From Motilibacter deserti (GTDB lineage: Bacteria > Actinomycetota > Actinomycetes > Motilibacterales > Motilibacteraceae), in assembly GCF_011250635.1 (NCBI RefSeq), contig NZ_JAANNP010000002.1, positions 62,001 to 126,000 of the forward strand: a stretch of DNA of 64,000 nucleotides. Reading direction: 5' to 3'. The notes under the pieces were generated by a model, which had not been told where the DNA came from, did not search any database, and saw nothing but the letters and a program-made list of their open reading frames with translations. Made by a program: the position numbers and the translations under genes. Positions 16,185 to 25,300 of this stretch are shown here, piece by piece; position 1 is the stretch's first letter, and each line of letters begins with the position of its first letter.

Positions 16185-18503
16185 TCAGCCGCCAGCAGCC
16201 ACCAGCCGCGACCGGGCCGCGTCCAGGTCCGCGCCGCTAAGCCCCGCGCGCTCGAGCGCCATCGCCGCGGCCGCGGTGCGCTCGGCCGGCCGGGGGCTGG
16301 CTGCCGGGAAGTACGAGGCCACCCGGTCGACGATGCCGTCGTGGTCCTCCTGATCGACCGCCGCCGCGAGGTCGTCGACGAAGCGGAGGGCGCCGTCGAC
16401 GTACTCCGGCGTGCCCGAGACGTGCACCAGCCAGTCGTGGTCCAGGTGCGCCTGCGCGCCCGCCTCGGTGGCGCCGTCGGCACCGCGCAGGTCGAGGACC
16501 TCGCCCATGTCCTCGGGCGGCTGCCGGCTCTCCTCGTGGGCCGTGGCGAGAAACGTGTAGTGCGGCTCCAGCTCCAGGGTGTGCGAGGCGCGCTGACCGC
16601 CGCCCGCCGCGAGGGCCACGCGGTTCTGCACCGCCACGTACGCGTCCGGGATCGAGGCGAGGCCGATCCCGTCAGCACCGGGCTCCTCGGTCGTCAGGGC
16701 GGTGTCGAGGTCCGATGTCGAGGCCTCCAGCTCGGCGAGCGGGTCGCGAGCCGACGCGTCGTCCGCGGAGGACTGGGTGGGGACGAGCTCGGTCGCCGAC
16801 GGCACGAGCAGCTCGACGAGGGACGCGGCGAAGCTCTCCGGGTTCGCGACGACGGTGACGGCGCTGCGCGCGGTGCCGAGCAGGGCGAACTGCAGCCCGG
16901 TACCCATGAGCATGCGCCGTGCGCCCTCCTGGGACAGGGTGACGCCGCCGCGCTCGGCCAGCGCTCCGATGACGGTCACCGGCAGGTACGCCCGGCCACC
17001 GCCGAGGCCGAGCCCCACCGAGCCGGTGGACAGGAGCCCGGACTCGGCCAGCCGCGCCGTGCTGAGCCCGCAGCTGCGGAACGAGAAGCCCAACCCCGGC
17101 CCCCACGTCCGGGCCAGCATCTGGGCCTCGGCGAAGATGCGGGCGCTCGCCTCCGTGCCGCCCAGCGCGTGGAAGGCGTTGATGCTGCGCGGGGCGAAGG
17201 ACTCCATCGAACGGACGGCCATGGTGCGCAGCGCGCCGCCGGTGAGCCGGTAGAGCTGGCCCTCGACCTGCACGAAGACCAGCGCGTGACCACGCCGCCC
17301 GACCGAGGCGACCACCGCCTGGCCGGCCTCGAGCGCGGCGCGGGCCTGTGCCTGCACCTCGGCCTTCGTCGCCACTGTGACGCCCTCACGCCCGAGCGCG
17401 GCGAGCTCGGCCGGTGCGGCCCGTGACACCGCGGTCCGCCACAGCCCGAGGCTGCTGATCTTCATGGCCGCCGAGCCGAGCGCGCCGAGGGTGAGCACGT
17501 CGAGCGGCATCATCGCGACGTTGAGGTAGCGCTCGACCGGGCTCTGAGCCTGCCAGATGCGGGTCGCGGTGCCCCCGAGCGGCACCCAGAGCCACGAGGC
17601 CTCCGCCCATGCCGCCAGCGACGGGTCGCGGCGCCGCTCCTCGGCCCGACGCTGGTTCTCCTCGTAGGACGGCCCGGCGAGCTCGGCGCCGATCGCGATA
17701 CCCGCCCCGACGACCAGCGCCGCGATGGCCGCGATCGCCAGCGGGGCCAGCATGCTCACGTCTTCGTCGCCCGCGGCCCGCAGCCGGTGCCGGCCGCCGG
17801 CCAGCGCCGCGTCGGTGGCGGCGTCCGCGTCCCGCTCGACGGCCGACCCCGGCGGCGCGGCGCGCATCGAGCCGTTGGCCGGCGGTGCGGCGCGCAGCCC
17901 CTGCTGGACGACGTGGGCGAGCTCGTGGCCGAGCACGCGGCGGCTGGGGTCGGCGGCGAAGACCATGTGGTTGTCGACCGTCAGCGCCTGGACGCCGAAG
18001 GCGGACGTCACGCCGCGGGCGGCCGCGCCGCCGATGTGCATCCGCGCGCCGGACAGGTCGTAGCCGTAGCTCTGCTCGAAGGGCGCCCGCAGGCCGGCCG
18101 GCACGTCCACGCCCGGGCCGAGCCGCCCCCACTGCTCATGGACGGTGGCGGCCGCCGCCCGCAGCGGGCTAGCGGCACCAGTGCGCGGCGCAGGGACGGG
18201 GCCGACGCCGCCGTACCCAGTCACTGCCAGGATGCCGTCGAGCAGGTGGCGCCACTCCCGTTCGGCCGACCCGGCCGGGTTGCCGGCGGCCGCCGGCTCG
18301 GCCGGCGCGACGGGCGGGACGGGACGGGGGGACCGGGTGCCCTCGGGCAGCCGGCCCCGGGCCTGGACCAGGCGCGTGGTGGCCGCGTTGCCCGCCGACC
18401 GCTGGAGCGCGAGGAGCGCCGCCCGGCCCGGGTGCGCGGCGGCGTGCGGGCGCGCCCGTTGCTCCGGCCGGGAACTGCCCGGGACGGCGTACGTACGCTC
18501 CAT
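16185..18503 (-). CDS. DUF4157 protein, putative injection-system-associated effector
   Basis: A 772-residue multi-domain protein. Residues 28-45 contain LLALQRSAGNAATTRL, a motif common in actinobacterial DUF4157 proteins. DUF4157 spans about 112-235: AAPFEQ-like helix, SGARMHIGGAAA, and the zinc-protease motif HELAHVVQQ (residues 193-201) with VERDAD (222-227) offering a third ligand. A Gly/Ala/Ile-rich segment at 251-277 could insert into membrane. Residues about 385-500 hold GRRGHALVFVQVEGQLYRL and SFRSCGLSTARLAESGL; a His before a Cys at a helix start resembles permuted papain-like folds. Residues 575-772 are unrecognised. ATG 18503 has a GGAGGG ribosome binding site six bases away. DUF4157 is reported to associate with extracellular contractile injection systems; none is in this window. 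Confidence 0.8.
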   Translation of the reverse strand: MERTYAVPGSSRPEQRARPHAAAHPGRAALLALQRSAGNAATTRLVQARGRLPEGTRSPRPVPPVAPAEPAAAGNPAGSAEREWRHLLDGILAVTGYGGVGPVPAPRTGAASPLRAAAATVHEQWGRLGPGVDVPAGLRAPFEQSYGYDLSGARMHIGGAAARGVTSAFGVQALTVDNHMVFAADPSRRVLGHELAHVVQQGLRAAPPANGSMRAAPPGSAVERDADAATDAALAGGRHRLRAAGDEDVSMLAPLAIAAIAALVVGAGIAIGAELAGPSYEENQRRAEERRRDPSLAAWAEASWLWVPLGGTATRIWQAQSPVERYLNVAMMPLDVLTLGALGSAAMKISSLGLWRTAVSRAAPAELAALGREGVTVATKAEVQAQARAALEAGQAVVASVGRRGHALVFVQVEGQLYRLTGGALRTMAVRSMESFAPRSINAFHALGGTEASARIFAEAQMLARTWGPGLGFSFRSCGLSTARLAESGLLSTGSVGLGLGGGRAYLPVTVIGALAERGGVTLSQEGARRMLMGTGLQFALLGTARSAVTVVANPESFAASLVELLVPSATELVPTQSSADDASARDPLAELEASTSDLDTALTTEEPGADGIGLASIPDAYVAVQNRVALAAGGGQRASHTLELEPHYTFLATAHEESRQPPEDMGEVLDLRGADGATEAGAQAHLDHDWLVHVSGTPEYVDGALRFVDDLAAAVDQEDHDGIVDRVASYFPAASPRPAERTAAAAMALERAGLSGADLDAARSRLVAAGG

Positions 18504-18623
18504 GCGGCACCCTCCGTCCGCACAGACGTCGAGGACCCCCCCACCGTAGGCAGCACAGCCGTCACGGTCCATGGGCGTCCGTCGCAACCTCGGCGCGGGC
18601 GGCTGTCGGGTCAGCCCACCAGG

Positions 18624-20174
18624 TCAGTGCATCAGCACGACCGGCTCGGAGGCCGGGCCCTCGTCGACCGGCGCCGGCTTGCGCTTGGGCAGCAGGACGG
18701 TCGCCACGACGAACGCGACGACGACCAGCGCGAGGGCCCACCAGAACGTCGACCCGAAGGCCTCGGCCAGCAGCGGCGCTGCCTGGGCGCGCTGCTCGTC
18801 GGTGACCGCGGCGCTCTCGCCGATCCCGCCGCCACCGCCGGTGCGGTCGGCGATCGCCCGGGCGAGCAGCACCGACAGCACGGCGGTGCCGACGGAGGCC
18901 GCGACCTGCTGGACGATGTTGAGCGCGGTGCTGGCGTTGGCGACGTCCACGCGGCGCAGCGTCTGCATCGCGCCGGTGAACGTCGGCATCATCGAGAACC
19001 CCATGCCCAGGCCCATGAGGAACAGCAGGGCGGCCAGCAGCCAGTACGACGTGTCGCCCTCGATCTGGGTGAGGCCGAGGAACGAGGCAGCGACCGCCGC
19101 GAGGCCGAACGGCACGATCCGCCCGACACCGGTGCGGTCCGCGAGCGTCCCGGCCAGCGGCATCGCGACCATCGCGCCGAGGCCCTGCGGGGCCAGCAGC
19201 AGGCCGGTGTCCATGGCCGACTCCCCGCGCACGACCTGCAGGTAGAGCGGGAGCAGCAGCATGCCGCCGAAGACCGAGACCACCAGCAGCGCCAGCGTGG
19301 ACGTCGCGGCGGTGAACACCTTGTTCGCGAAGAGCCGCAGGTCGACCAGCGGGGCCTCGCGGTGCAGCGCGTGCACCACGAACGCGGCGAGGGCCGCGCC
19401 GCCGAGCAGCACCGGCACCAGCACCTGCGCGTGCAGGAACGTGCCCTCCTCACCGGACTTGGCGAAGCCGTAGATCACCGCGGCGAGGCCCGGCGACAGC
19501 AGGACCACTCCGAGCCAGTCGATGGAGTACGCCGCCTGCTTCTCGTCGCGGTCGAGCACCTTCGCGGCGAGGAAGATCGCGAGCGCGCCCACCGGGACGT
19601 TGATGAAGAAGATCCAGCGCCAGGAGAAGTCGTCGACGAGCCAGCCGCCGAGGATCGGCCCGCAGATGGGGCCGAGCAGCATCGGGACGCCCATGACCGC
19701 CATGACGCGGCCCACCCGGGCCGGGCCGGCGGCGCGGGTCAGGATGGTCATGCCCACAGGGCTCAGCAGGCCGCCCCCGAAGCCCTGAAGCACGCGCAGC
19801 GCGATGAGCGACTCCACGTTCCACGCGGCGCCGGCCAGCGCCGACCCGAGCACGAACAGGAAGATCGACGCCAGGAAGGTGCGCTTGGCGCCGAAGTGGT
19901 CGATCGTCCACGCGCTCAGCGGGATCACGGTCGCGAGCGCGAGGGTGTAGCCGGTGACCACCCACTGGATGGTCGTGAGCGGCGCCTCGAGGTCCGTCGC
20001 GAGCGCCTGCAGCGCGACGTTGACGATGGTGGCGTCGAGGATCACGAGCACCGAGCCCAGGACCACCACCGAGGCGATCAGCAGCAGCCGGCGGTCGAGC
20101 CCCCCGTCCCCGGGCGGGCCCGGGTCGTGCTGCGCGACGGCGCCCGCTCCGGTGGGCTGGTCGACGTTGGTCAT
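18624..20174 (-). CDS. MFS transporter, DHA2 (EmrB/QacA) family
   Basis: A 516-residue exporter with 14 predicted membrane helices. Signatures include LVILDATIVNVALQAL in helix 1 (DHA2 motif D1), WVVTGYTLALATVIPLSAW, FGAKRTFLASIF (motif A), RVLQGFGGGLLSPVGMTIL (motif B), and LGPILGGWLVDDFSWRWIF (motif C and the SWRWIF of the DHA2 family). Such pumps expel drugs and dyes by proton antiport. ATG 20174 is preceded by CCGGAGG. A tandem TTGCACACG direct repeat lies 20-40 bases upstream and may bind a regulator; no regulator gene is adjacent. Confidence 0.9.
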   Translation of the reverse strand: MTNVDQPTGAGAVAQHDPGPPGDGGLDRRLLLIASVVVLGSVLVILDATIVNVALQALATDLEAPLTTIQWVVTGYTLALATVIPLSAWTIDHFGAKRTFLASIFLFVLGSALAGAAWNVESLIALRVLQGFGGGLLSPVGMTILTRAAGPARVGRVMAVMGVPMLLGPICGPILGGWLVDDFSWRWIFFINVPVGALAIFLAAKVLDRDEKQAAYSIDWLGVVLLSPGLAAVIYGFAKSGEEGTFLHAQVLVPVLLGGAALAAFVVHALHREAPLVDLRLFANKVFTAATSTLALLVVSVFGGMLLLPLYLQVVRGESAMDTGLLLAPQGLGAMVAMPLAGTLADRTGVGRIVPFGLAAVAASFLGLTQIEGDTSYWLLAALLFLMGLGMGFSMMPTFTGAMQTLRRVDVANASTALNIVQQVAASVGTAVLSVLLARAIADRTGGGGGIGESAAVTDEQRAQAAPLLAEAFGSTFWWALALVVVAFVVATVLLPKRKPAPVDEGPASEPVVLMH

Positions 20175-20699
20175 GCGGGTTGTCCTCCGGAAGTTGCACA
20201 CGGGATTGCACACGAGCTCGGGAGCGCCCGGGATGCGGGCACGCGCCTCTTCTCGACGGGCGTCGATGATGTCCCACCTGGCGGAGCCGGCTGTCGGATG
20301 CTCCCACGCAGGTGCCACGGGGCTCACCTGGATTTGTCCGTGGACACGTCAGTCGTACGGGCCTCCCTTCGGCGGCGCAACGGTACGGGGCCTCGGTTAC
20401 GGACGGTTGTCCGGCGACGTACTCATCGGTGCGCCTGCCGCCTCTTCCGAGGCCGCGGGGCGACTGCCACGAGACGGAGGAGAAAGCCCCGCCGCGGATA
20501 CCGGCTCGGGTGCCCGGCGTTGCGTGACCTGCGCCATGAGTAGGAGCGCGGCGCACCTCGCCGGACGTCCCGGGGACGTACGCCCGCACCGCCGCGACGG
20601 GCGGTGGGGGCCTTCCGTTCGTCGTGGACCACCACCTCGTCGTCTCGCTCGGCTGAGCCCTCGACGTGCGGGGGACCGCTCGTCGGGCGACATTGGCGT
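20175..20699. other. 525-base region without a convincing gene
   Basis: This divergent intergenic region separates the DHA2 exporter and the MpaB-like gene. I found no reading frame with family sequence. It holds a perfect 9-mer direct repeat near the exporter start (20194-20214) and a foldable stretch: CCGAG (20447-20451) can pair with CTCGG (20505-20509) around an inner stem of 20452-20461 with 20486-20497. Both may be regulatory, or the second may reflect high GC content. Confidence 0.5.
20194..20214 (-). repeat. tandem 9-mer direct repeat upstream of the DHA2 exporter
   Basis: TTGCACACG occurs exactly at 20194-20202 and 20206-20214, a 12-base period, 20-40 bases upstream of the exporter ATG. 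Direct repeats at this place may bind a transcription factor. No matching copies were noticed elsewhere. Confidence 0.4.
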
Positions 20700-21665
20700 G
20701 TGCTCCTCCGCTCCGGCGACCTGCGCCGGCTCCCCGATCAGGCGCGGCGCAGGTTCCGGGCCCGGGTGTCCGGCGACCCGACGGGCGCCCCGGCGTGGGT
20801 GCGCAGCATCGCCACCGTCGGGGAGGGGCCCGGCTGGTTCGAGCCGGACGGGGTCGTGTGGCGCGTCCACGGCGACCTCTCCACCCTCGTCGGCGGCGTG
20901 GCCGCGCTGCTCGGGCAGGCCGCCCACCCGCTCGCGCTCGCCGGCGTGCAAGGGCACTCGGCGTACGAGCAGGACCCCTGGCAGCGGTTGGCCGGCACCG
21001 CGCGCTGGCTCGTCGTCAGCACGTTCGGGTCGGCGCAGCTGGCCGAGCGCGAGGCGCTGCGCGTGCGCACGATGCACGGGCGGGTGCGCGGCTCCGACGG
21101 CCGCGGACGGGCGTACGCCGCCTCGGACCCCGAGCTGCTGCGCTGGGTGCACCTCGCCTTCACCGACGCGTTCCTCGCCGCCCAGCAGGCGGTCGGCCAC
21201 GACCTGGCCGGGCGGTTCGGGCCGCGCTGGCCCGACGCGTACGTCGCCGACTGGGCGCGCAGCGCGCGGGCGCTCGGCGCGCGTGACCTCCCGGCCACGG
21301 AGGCCGAGCTCGCCGAGGCCCTCGCGGCGTACCGGCCCGTGCTCGAGCCGGTGCCGGCCGACCTGCGCGCGTTCCTGCACGCCCCGCCCGGGCTGGCCGA
21401 GGTCGAGCAGCGGTTCTACGCCGGGCTCGCGGCCGGCGCCGGGCTGCTGGTGTCGCCCGTCGTGGCACCGTTCGCGGGCGTGCCCGGGCGCGCGGCGCGC
21501 GGCGTGCGCGAGCAGGTGCGGCTGCGGCGTACGCGGTGGCAGCTGCGCGCGCTCCAGCTGGCGCTCGGCCCGTACAGCCCGTCCGAGGAGGCTGCGAGGT
21601 ACCGGCTGGGGCATGCCCCGGCCCCGGCCTGGGCGGCTGACGCCCCGGCGCAGCCCGCAGCGTGA
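20700..21665 (+). CDS. MpaB-like oxygenase family protein (DUF2236)
   Basis: The 321-residue product matches the MpaB/Lcp-like DUF2236 family: VWRVHGDLSTLVGGVAALLG, HPLALAGVQGHSAYEQDP, RLAGTARWLVVSTFGSAQ, RTMHGRVRGSDGRGRAYAAS, LLRWVHLAFTDAFLAAQ. The family's conserved His residues bind haem in characterised members, which oxidise rubber or polyketide side chains. Its substrate here is not known. GTG 20700 is chosen because similarity starts there; the longer upstream frame is low complexity. No ribosome binding site is evident. The ANTAR gene follows in the same direction after 31 bases but with its own -10 element. Confidence 0.8.
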   Translation: MLLRSGDLRRLPDQARRRFRARVSGDPTGAPAWVRSIATVGEGPGWFEPDGVVWRVHGDLSTLVGGVAALLGQAAHPLALAGVQGHSAYEQDPWQRLAGTARWLVVSTFGSAQLAEREALRVRTMHGRVRGSDGRGRAYAASDPELLRWVHLAFTDAFLAAQQAVGHDLAGRFGPRWPDAYVADWARSARALGARDLPATEAELAEALAAYRPVLEPVPADLRAFLHAPPGLAEVEQRFYAGLAAGAGLLVSPVVAPFAGVPGRAARGVREQVRLRRTRWQLRALQLALGPYSPSEEAARYRLGHAPAPAWAADAPAQPAA

Positions 21666-21684
21666 CGTCGCGGCCGGTGCTCGC

Positions 21685-21690
21685 TAGCGT
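21685..21690 (+). promoter_or_regulatory. -10 element TAGCGT, leaderless start of the ANTAR gene
   Basis: TAGCGT is followed by six bases and ATG 21697, predicting a leaderless mRNA and favouring that start over ATG 21718. Confidence 0.45.
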
Positions 21691-21696
21691 TCCCCC

Positions 21697-22377
21697 ATGG
21701 ATGGGGGGTCGGAGACGATGGCATGGCAGGAGCGGCTCGAGGCGGCCACGACCGAGCTCGCGGAGCAGGAGCGCGCCGCGGCCGAGGCCGGGGACTGGAC
21801 GCCGCGCGAGCTCGCCGCCCTCGCCGCGGAGCGGGACAAGCTGGCCGACGAGTGGGACCAGCTCGCCGCCGCCCACGCCGACGCCGCGGACCTGCGTGAC
21901 CGCGCCGCCGACGAGCGGGAGACCCGGGCGTCCGGCCGCGACCGCGTGACGCGTGCCCGCACCCACGACGCCGACGCCGGCTTCGGCGACCGGTTCCTCT
22001 CCGCGCGCGACCGGGACGAGGCCGCGGGGGACCGGGGCGAGTCGCGCGTCGACCGGGGCTGGGCCCGGCGTGATCGGGAGCGGGCGGCCAGCGCGCGAGC
22101 GGCGTCGGCTGCCGACCGGCAGCAGGCGCTGGACCGGGCGGACGCGGACGCGAACGAGATAGCGGGGCTCCGCGAGGCGCTGACGACCCGTCACGTCATC
22201 GGGCTCGCACAGGGGATCCTGATGGAGCGCTACGACGTCGACGCCGAGCGCGCGTTCGCCATGCTCGTCACGCTCTCCTCGCACGCGAACGTCAAGCTGC
22301 GCCTCGTCGCCGAGCAGATCGCGGGCGACCGGCACCGGAGGTACGAGCCGGCCGAGGACGCGCGCAGCGCGACGTAG
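21697..22377 (+). CDS. ANTAR domain protein with charged coiled-coil N terminus
   Basis: The 226-residue product ends with an ANTAR RNA-binding domain (EIAGLREALTTRHVIGLAQG, ILMERYDVDAERAFAML, SSHANVKLRLVAEQIA). The usual GAF or PAS sensor is absent; residues 8-160 are a long helix of charged Ala/Arg/Asp/Glu heptads with repeated RDR and DRD steps. ANTAR proteins bind twin hexaloop RNA hairpins to prevent termination, acting as dimers, so the coiled coil may set the dimer state. ATG 21697 fits a leaderless start; ATG 21718 with a GGAG upstream is the alternative. The target RNA is not evident in this window. Confidence 0.85.
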   Translation: MDGGSETMAWQERLEAATTELAEQERAAAEAGDWTPRELAALAAERDKLADEWDQLAAAHADAADLRDRAADERETRASGRDRVTRARTHDADAGFGDRFLSARDRDEAAGDRGESRVDRGWARRDRERAASARAASAADRQQALDRADADANEIAGLREALTTRHVIGLAQGILMERYDVDAERAFAMLVTLSSHANVKLRLVAEQIAGDRHRRYEPAEDARSAT

Positions 22378-22395
22378 CGGGCGGCCGCGCCCGGC

Positions 22396-25300
22396 TCACC
22401 CCTCGGCGGCCGCGCTCATCCCCGCCCCACGCCGGGCATCGATCGCGGCCAGCCGCGCGCGGACCCCCGCGGGGGTGAGGAAGAGCGCCTGCGCGACCTC
22501 GTTCTCCGACCGGCCCTGCTCGACGTGGCGCAGGATCTCGCGCTCAAGCCGGGTCGTCGTGCTCGACGCCGTGCGCGGCGGCGCGGGCGCGCCCGCACGG
22601 GCCAGCGCCTCCTCCGCCCGTCGGCGCAGGCGGAGCGCGGAGCAGCCGTCGGCGACGCGGACCGCGGCGAGCAGGTGCTCCCGCGCCGGTCGCGGGTCGC
22701 CGGCCAGCAGCGCTTCCCCCAGCGCCAGCAGCGCCTTGCCGTGCTCGAGCCGGGCGGGCGAGCCGGCCAGCAGGGTCGCGGCCTCGGCCAGGGCCCCGGA
22801 GTCGCCCGCGAGCTCCCCGGCCACCCGCAGGGATGAGCCCACCACGCTCGCGGACCCCCAGCGGCGGGCGAGCGCCAGCTCGTCCGCGGCCAGCGCCAGC
22901 GCCTCGTCCGCACGCCCCAGCCCTACGAGCGCGCGGGCCCGCAGGGAGCGCCACGGCCGCCACCCCGGGTTGTCCATGAACGACGAGCCAGCCGCGGCCT
23001 CCTCGGCGGCCTCGAGCGCCTCGGCGTGACGGCCCGCGGCGAGCAGCAGCTCCGCGCGGGCCGTAGCGAGCACCTTCGTCCCGTCCCCCGAGACCGGCAG
23101 GTCCCGCCGTAGGGTCGCCCACGCCCCGTCGGTGTCACCCTGCTCGAACCTGGTCATGGCCAGCCAGCCGAGCGAGTACGACATGCCGATCCCGGAGGTA
23201 GGCGCCCACGCCAGGGTCTGCTCCACGGACGTCCGCAGGTGCGCCTCGGCCTCCGGCAAGTCGCCCTGGCGCAAGAGGGAGTAGCCGCGCCAGAGCGACA
23301 CCGTGAGCGCCGTGAAAAGCGAGCCGCGCTCGTATGCCTGGCGCAGCGTGGACTCCCAGAGGCTGCTCTCCTCGTCCCGGTCGGCCAGCGCCAGGGTGAC
23401 GATCGCCCCGACCCAGACCAGGCCGTTGTCGACCTGCTGCAGCTTGCCGTCCGCGAGGGCGTGCTCCGCGCTCGCGGCGCACTCCGCGGCGGGGAAGCAC
23501 CGGCAGGTGCGCTCCCAGGTCGTGATCGCCTCCAGCATCCGGGCGCCCGGGCCGTCGCCCAGGATCGGCGGCGGGTCGTAGAGCGCCCACTCCACGGGGT
23601 CGAGGGAGTGGACTGCCCCGCCGGCCCGCTCGAGCGCGACGAGGGCCTGCCGCTCGTCGACCATGTCCGCCGGCAGCTCCGCGGCGGCCCGGCGGGCGAA
23701 GGCGCTCGCCTCCCCGAGGCCGCCGACGAAGAAGAGCGACCACGCCAGCTCGCGGGCCGCAACCGCCCGGTCGGCGGGATCGGTGAAGAGGTCGTACGCC
23801 TCCCGCAGGTGCGCGGCGGCGGCCAGCCCGTCCCATGACGTCTCCAGCTTGCCCAGCTCGAGCAGCACCCGGGCGCGCCGGCCGGCCGGTGGCGGCTCCT
23901 GCAGCGCCCGGCGCAGGTACGTCGACGCCGCGTCCGGCGCGCCTCTGCTCCCGGCGCCCGCCCCGGCGCGCAGCAGCACCTCCAGCGCCCACGGGTCCGC
24001 CCGCCCGGGCACGTGCAGCAGGTGGGCCGCGACCTGCTCGTCGGTGGCGCCGACCGCCTCGAGCGCCCGGGCGGCGCGCTCGTGGTGCAGCTCGCGCTCG
24101 CCGGGCGGGAGGTCGCCGTAGACCGCGTCGCGGACCAGCGGGTGGACGAAGCCCAGCGGTGGCTCGGCCCGCAGGATCTCCGTCCGGGCGAGGCCGGCGG
24201 CCACGGCCGCGGTCTCCGCCTCGGGTAGTCCCGCGAGCGCGGCGACGGCGGGCAGCGAGGCACCGTCGCCGAGCACAGCGAGCGCCCGGGCCACGGCGAG
24301 CGCGGGCCCGGGCTGCCGGGACAGCCGCAGCAGCACCATGCTCGACACCGCGCGCGAGCCGATCGCGCGGACCACGTCCGCGTGCGCCGCGTCGGGGCGT
24401 ACGGCGTCGGCCTCGAGCGCGCCGAGCAGCTGGCGCAGCAGCAGCGGGTTGCCCGACGTCGTGCTGTGGCAGACCGCGCAGAACGCGTCGTCGGCGTCCG
24501 GGGACAGGCGCCGGCGGACGAGGTCTCGGGTGCCGTCGGGGGTGAGCGCGCGGGGGCGGACGGCTATGGCCGCCGCGTCGCCGGTGATCTCGCCGAGCAG
24601 GGCCTGCTCGGCGTGGCGCTCGCCCGTCCGCAGCGTGGCGACGACCAGGAGCGGCAGCCCCTCCAGGCGCCGGGCGAGGTAGGCGAGGAAGCGCAGCGAG
24701 CCGGCGTCGCACCACTGCAGGTCGTCGACCGCGAGCACCAGCGGGCCGTCGGCGGTGAGGTTGACGGCCAGCCAGTAGAGGCCGTGCAGCGCGGCGAACG
24801 ACGCGTCGGCGGTGACCGGGCCGGCTTCCGCCAGCCCGTCGAAGACCGTCCCGGCGGTGGCTGCGGCCCCGGCCAGCGCCCGCTCGCGGGACGCCGGGTC
24901 GGCGAGCCGGGCCTCGAACAGCTGGCGGGCGACGCCGAAGGCGAACTCGCGCTCGAGCTCGCTGCCCCGGGCGAGCAGCGTCGCGGCGCCGAGCTCTCCG
25001 GCCCGGCGGCGCGTCTCGGCCATCAGCCGCGTCTTGCCGATCCCGGCCGGGCCTTCGATGACGACCAGCCGGCCGGCCCCCTCGCGCACGTCCTGCAGCG
25101 CGCCCTCGAGCACGGCGAGCTCGCGCGCCCGCTCCAGCAGCTGCTCCGCGGGCGCGCGCGGGGCCGTCCGCTGCTGCTCGGGGACGCTCGCGTGCCCGGC
25201 CGTCACCTGCTGCCGCGCGGCCGGCCGGGCTTGCGGGGCGGCGGGCGCGGCCAGCCCCGGGGACTGCGCCAGCACCTCGGCCTCGAGCCCGCGCAGCACC

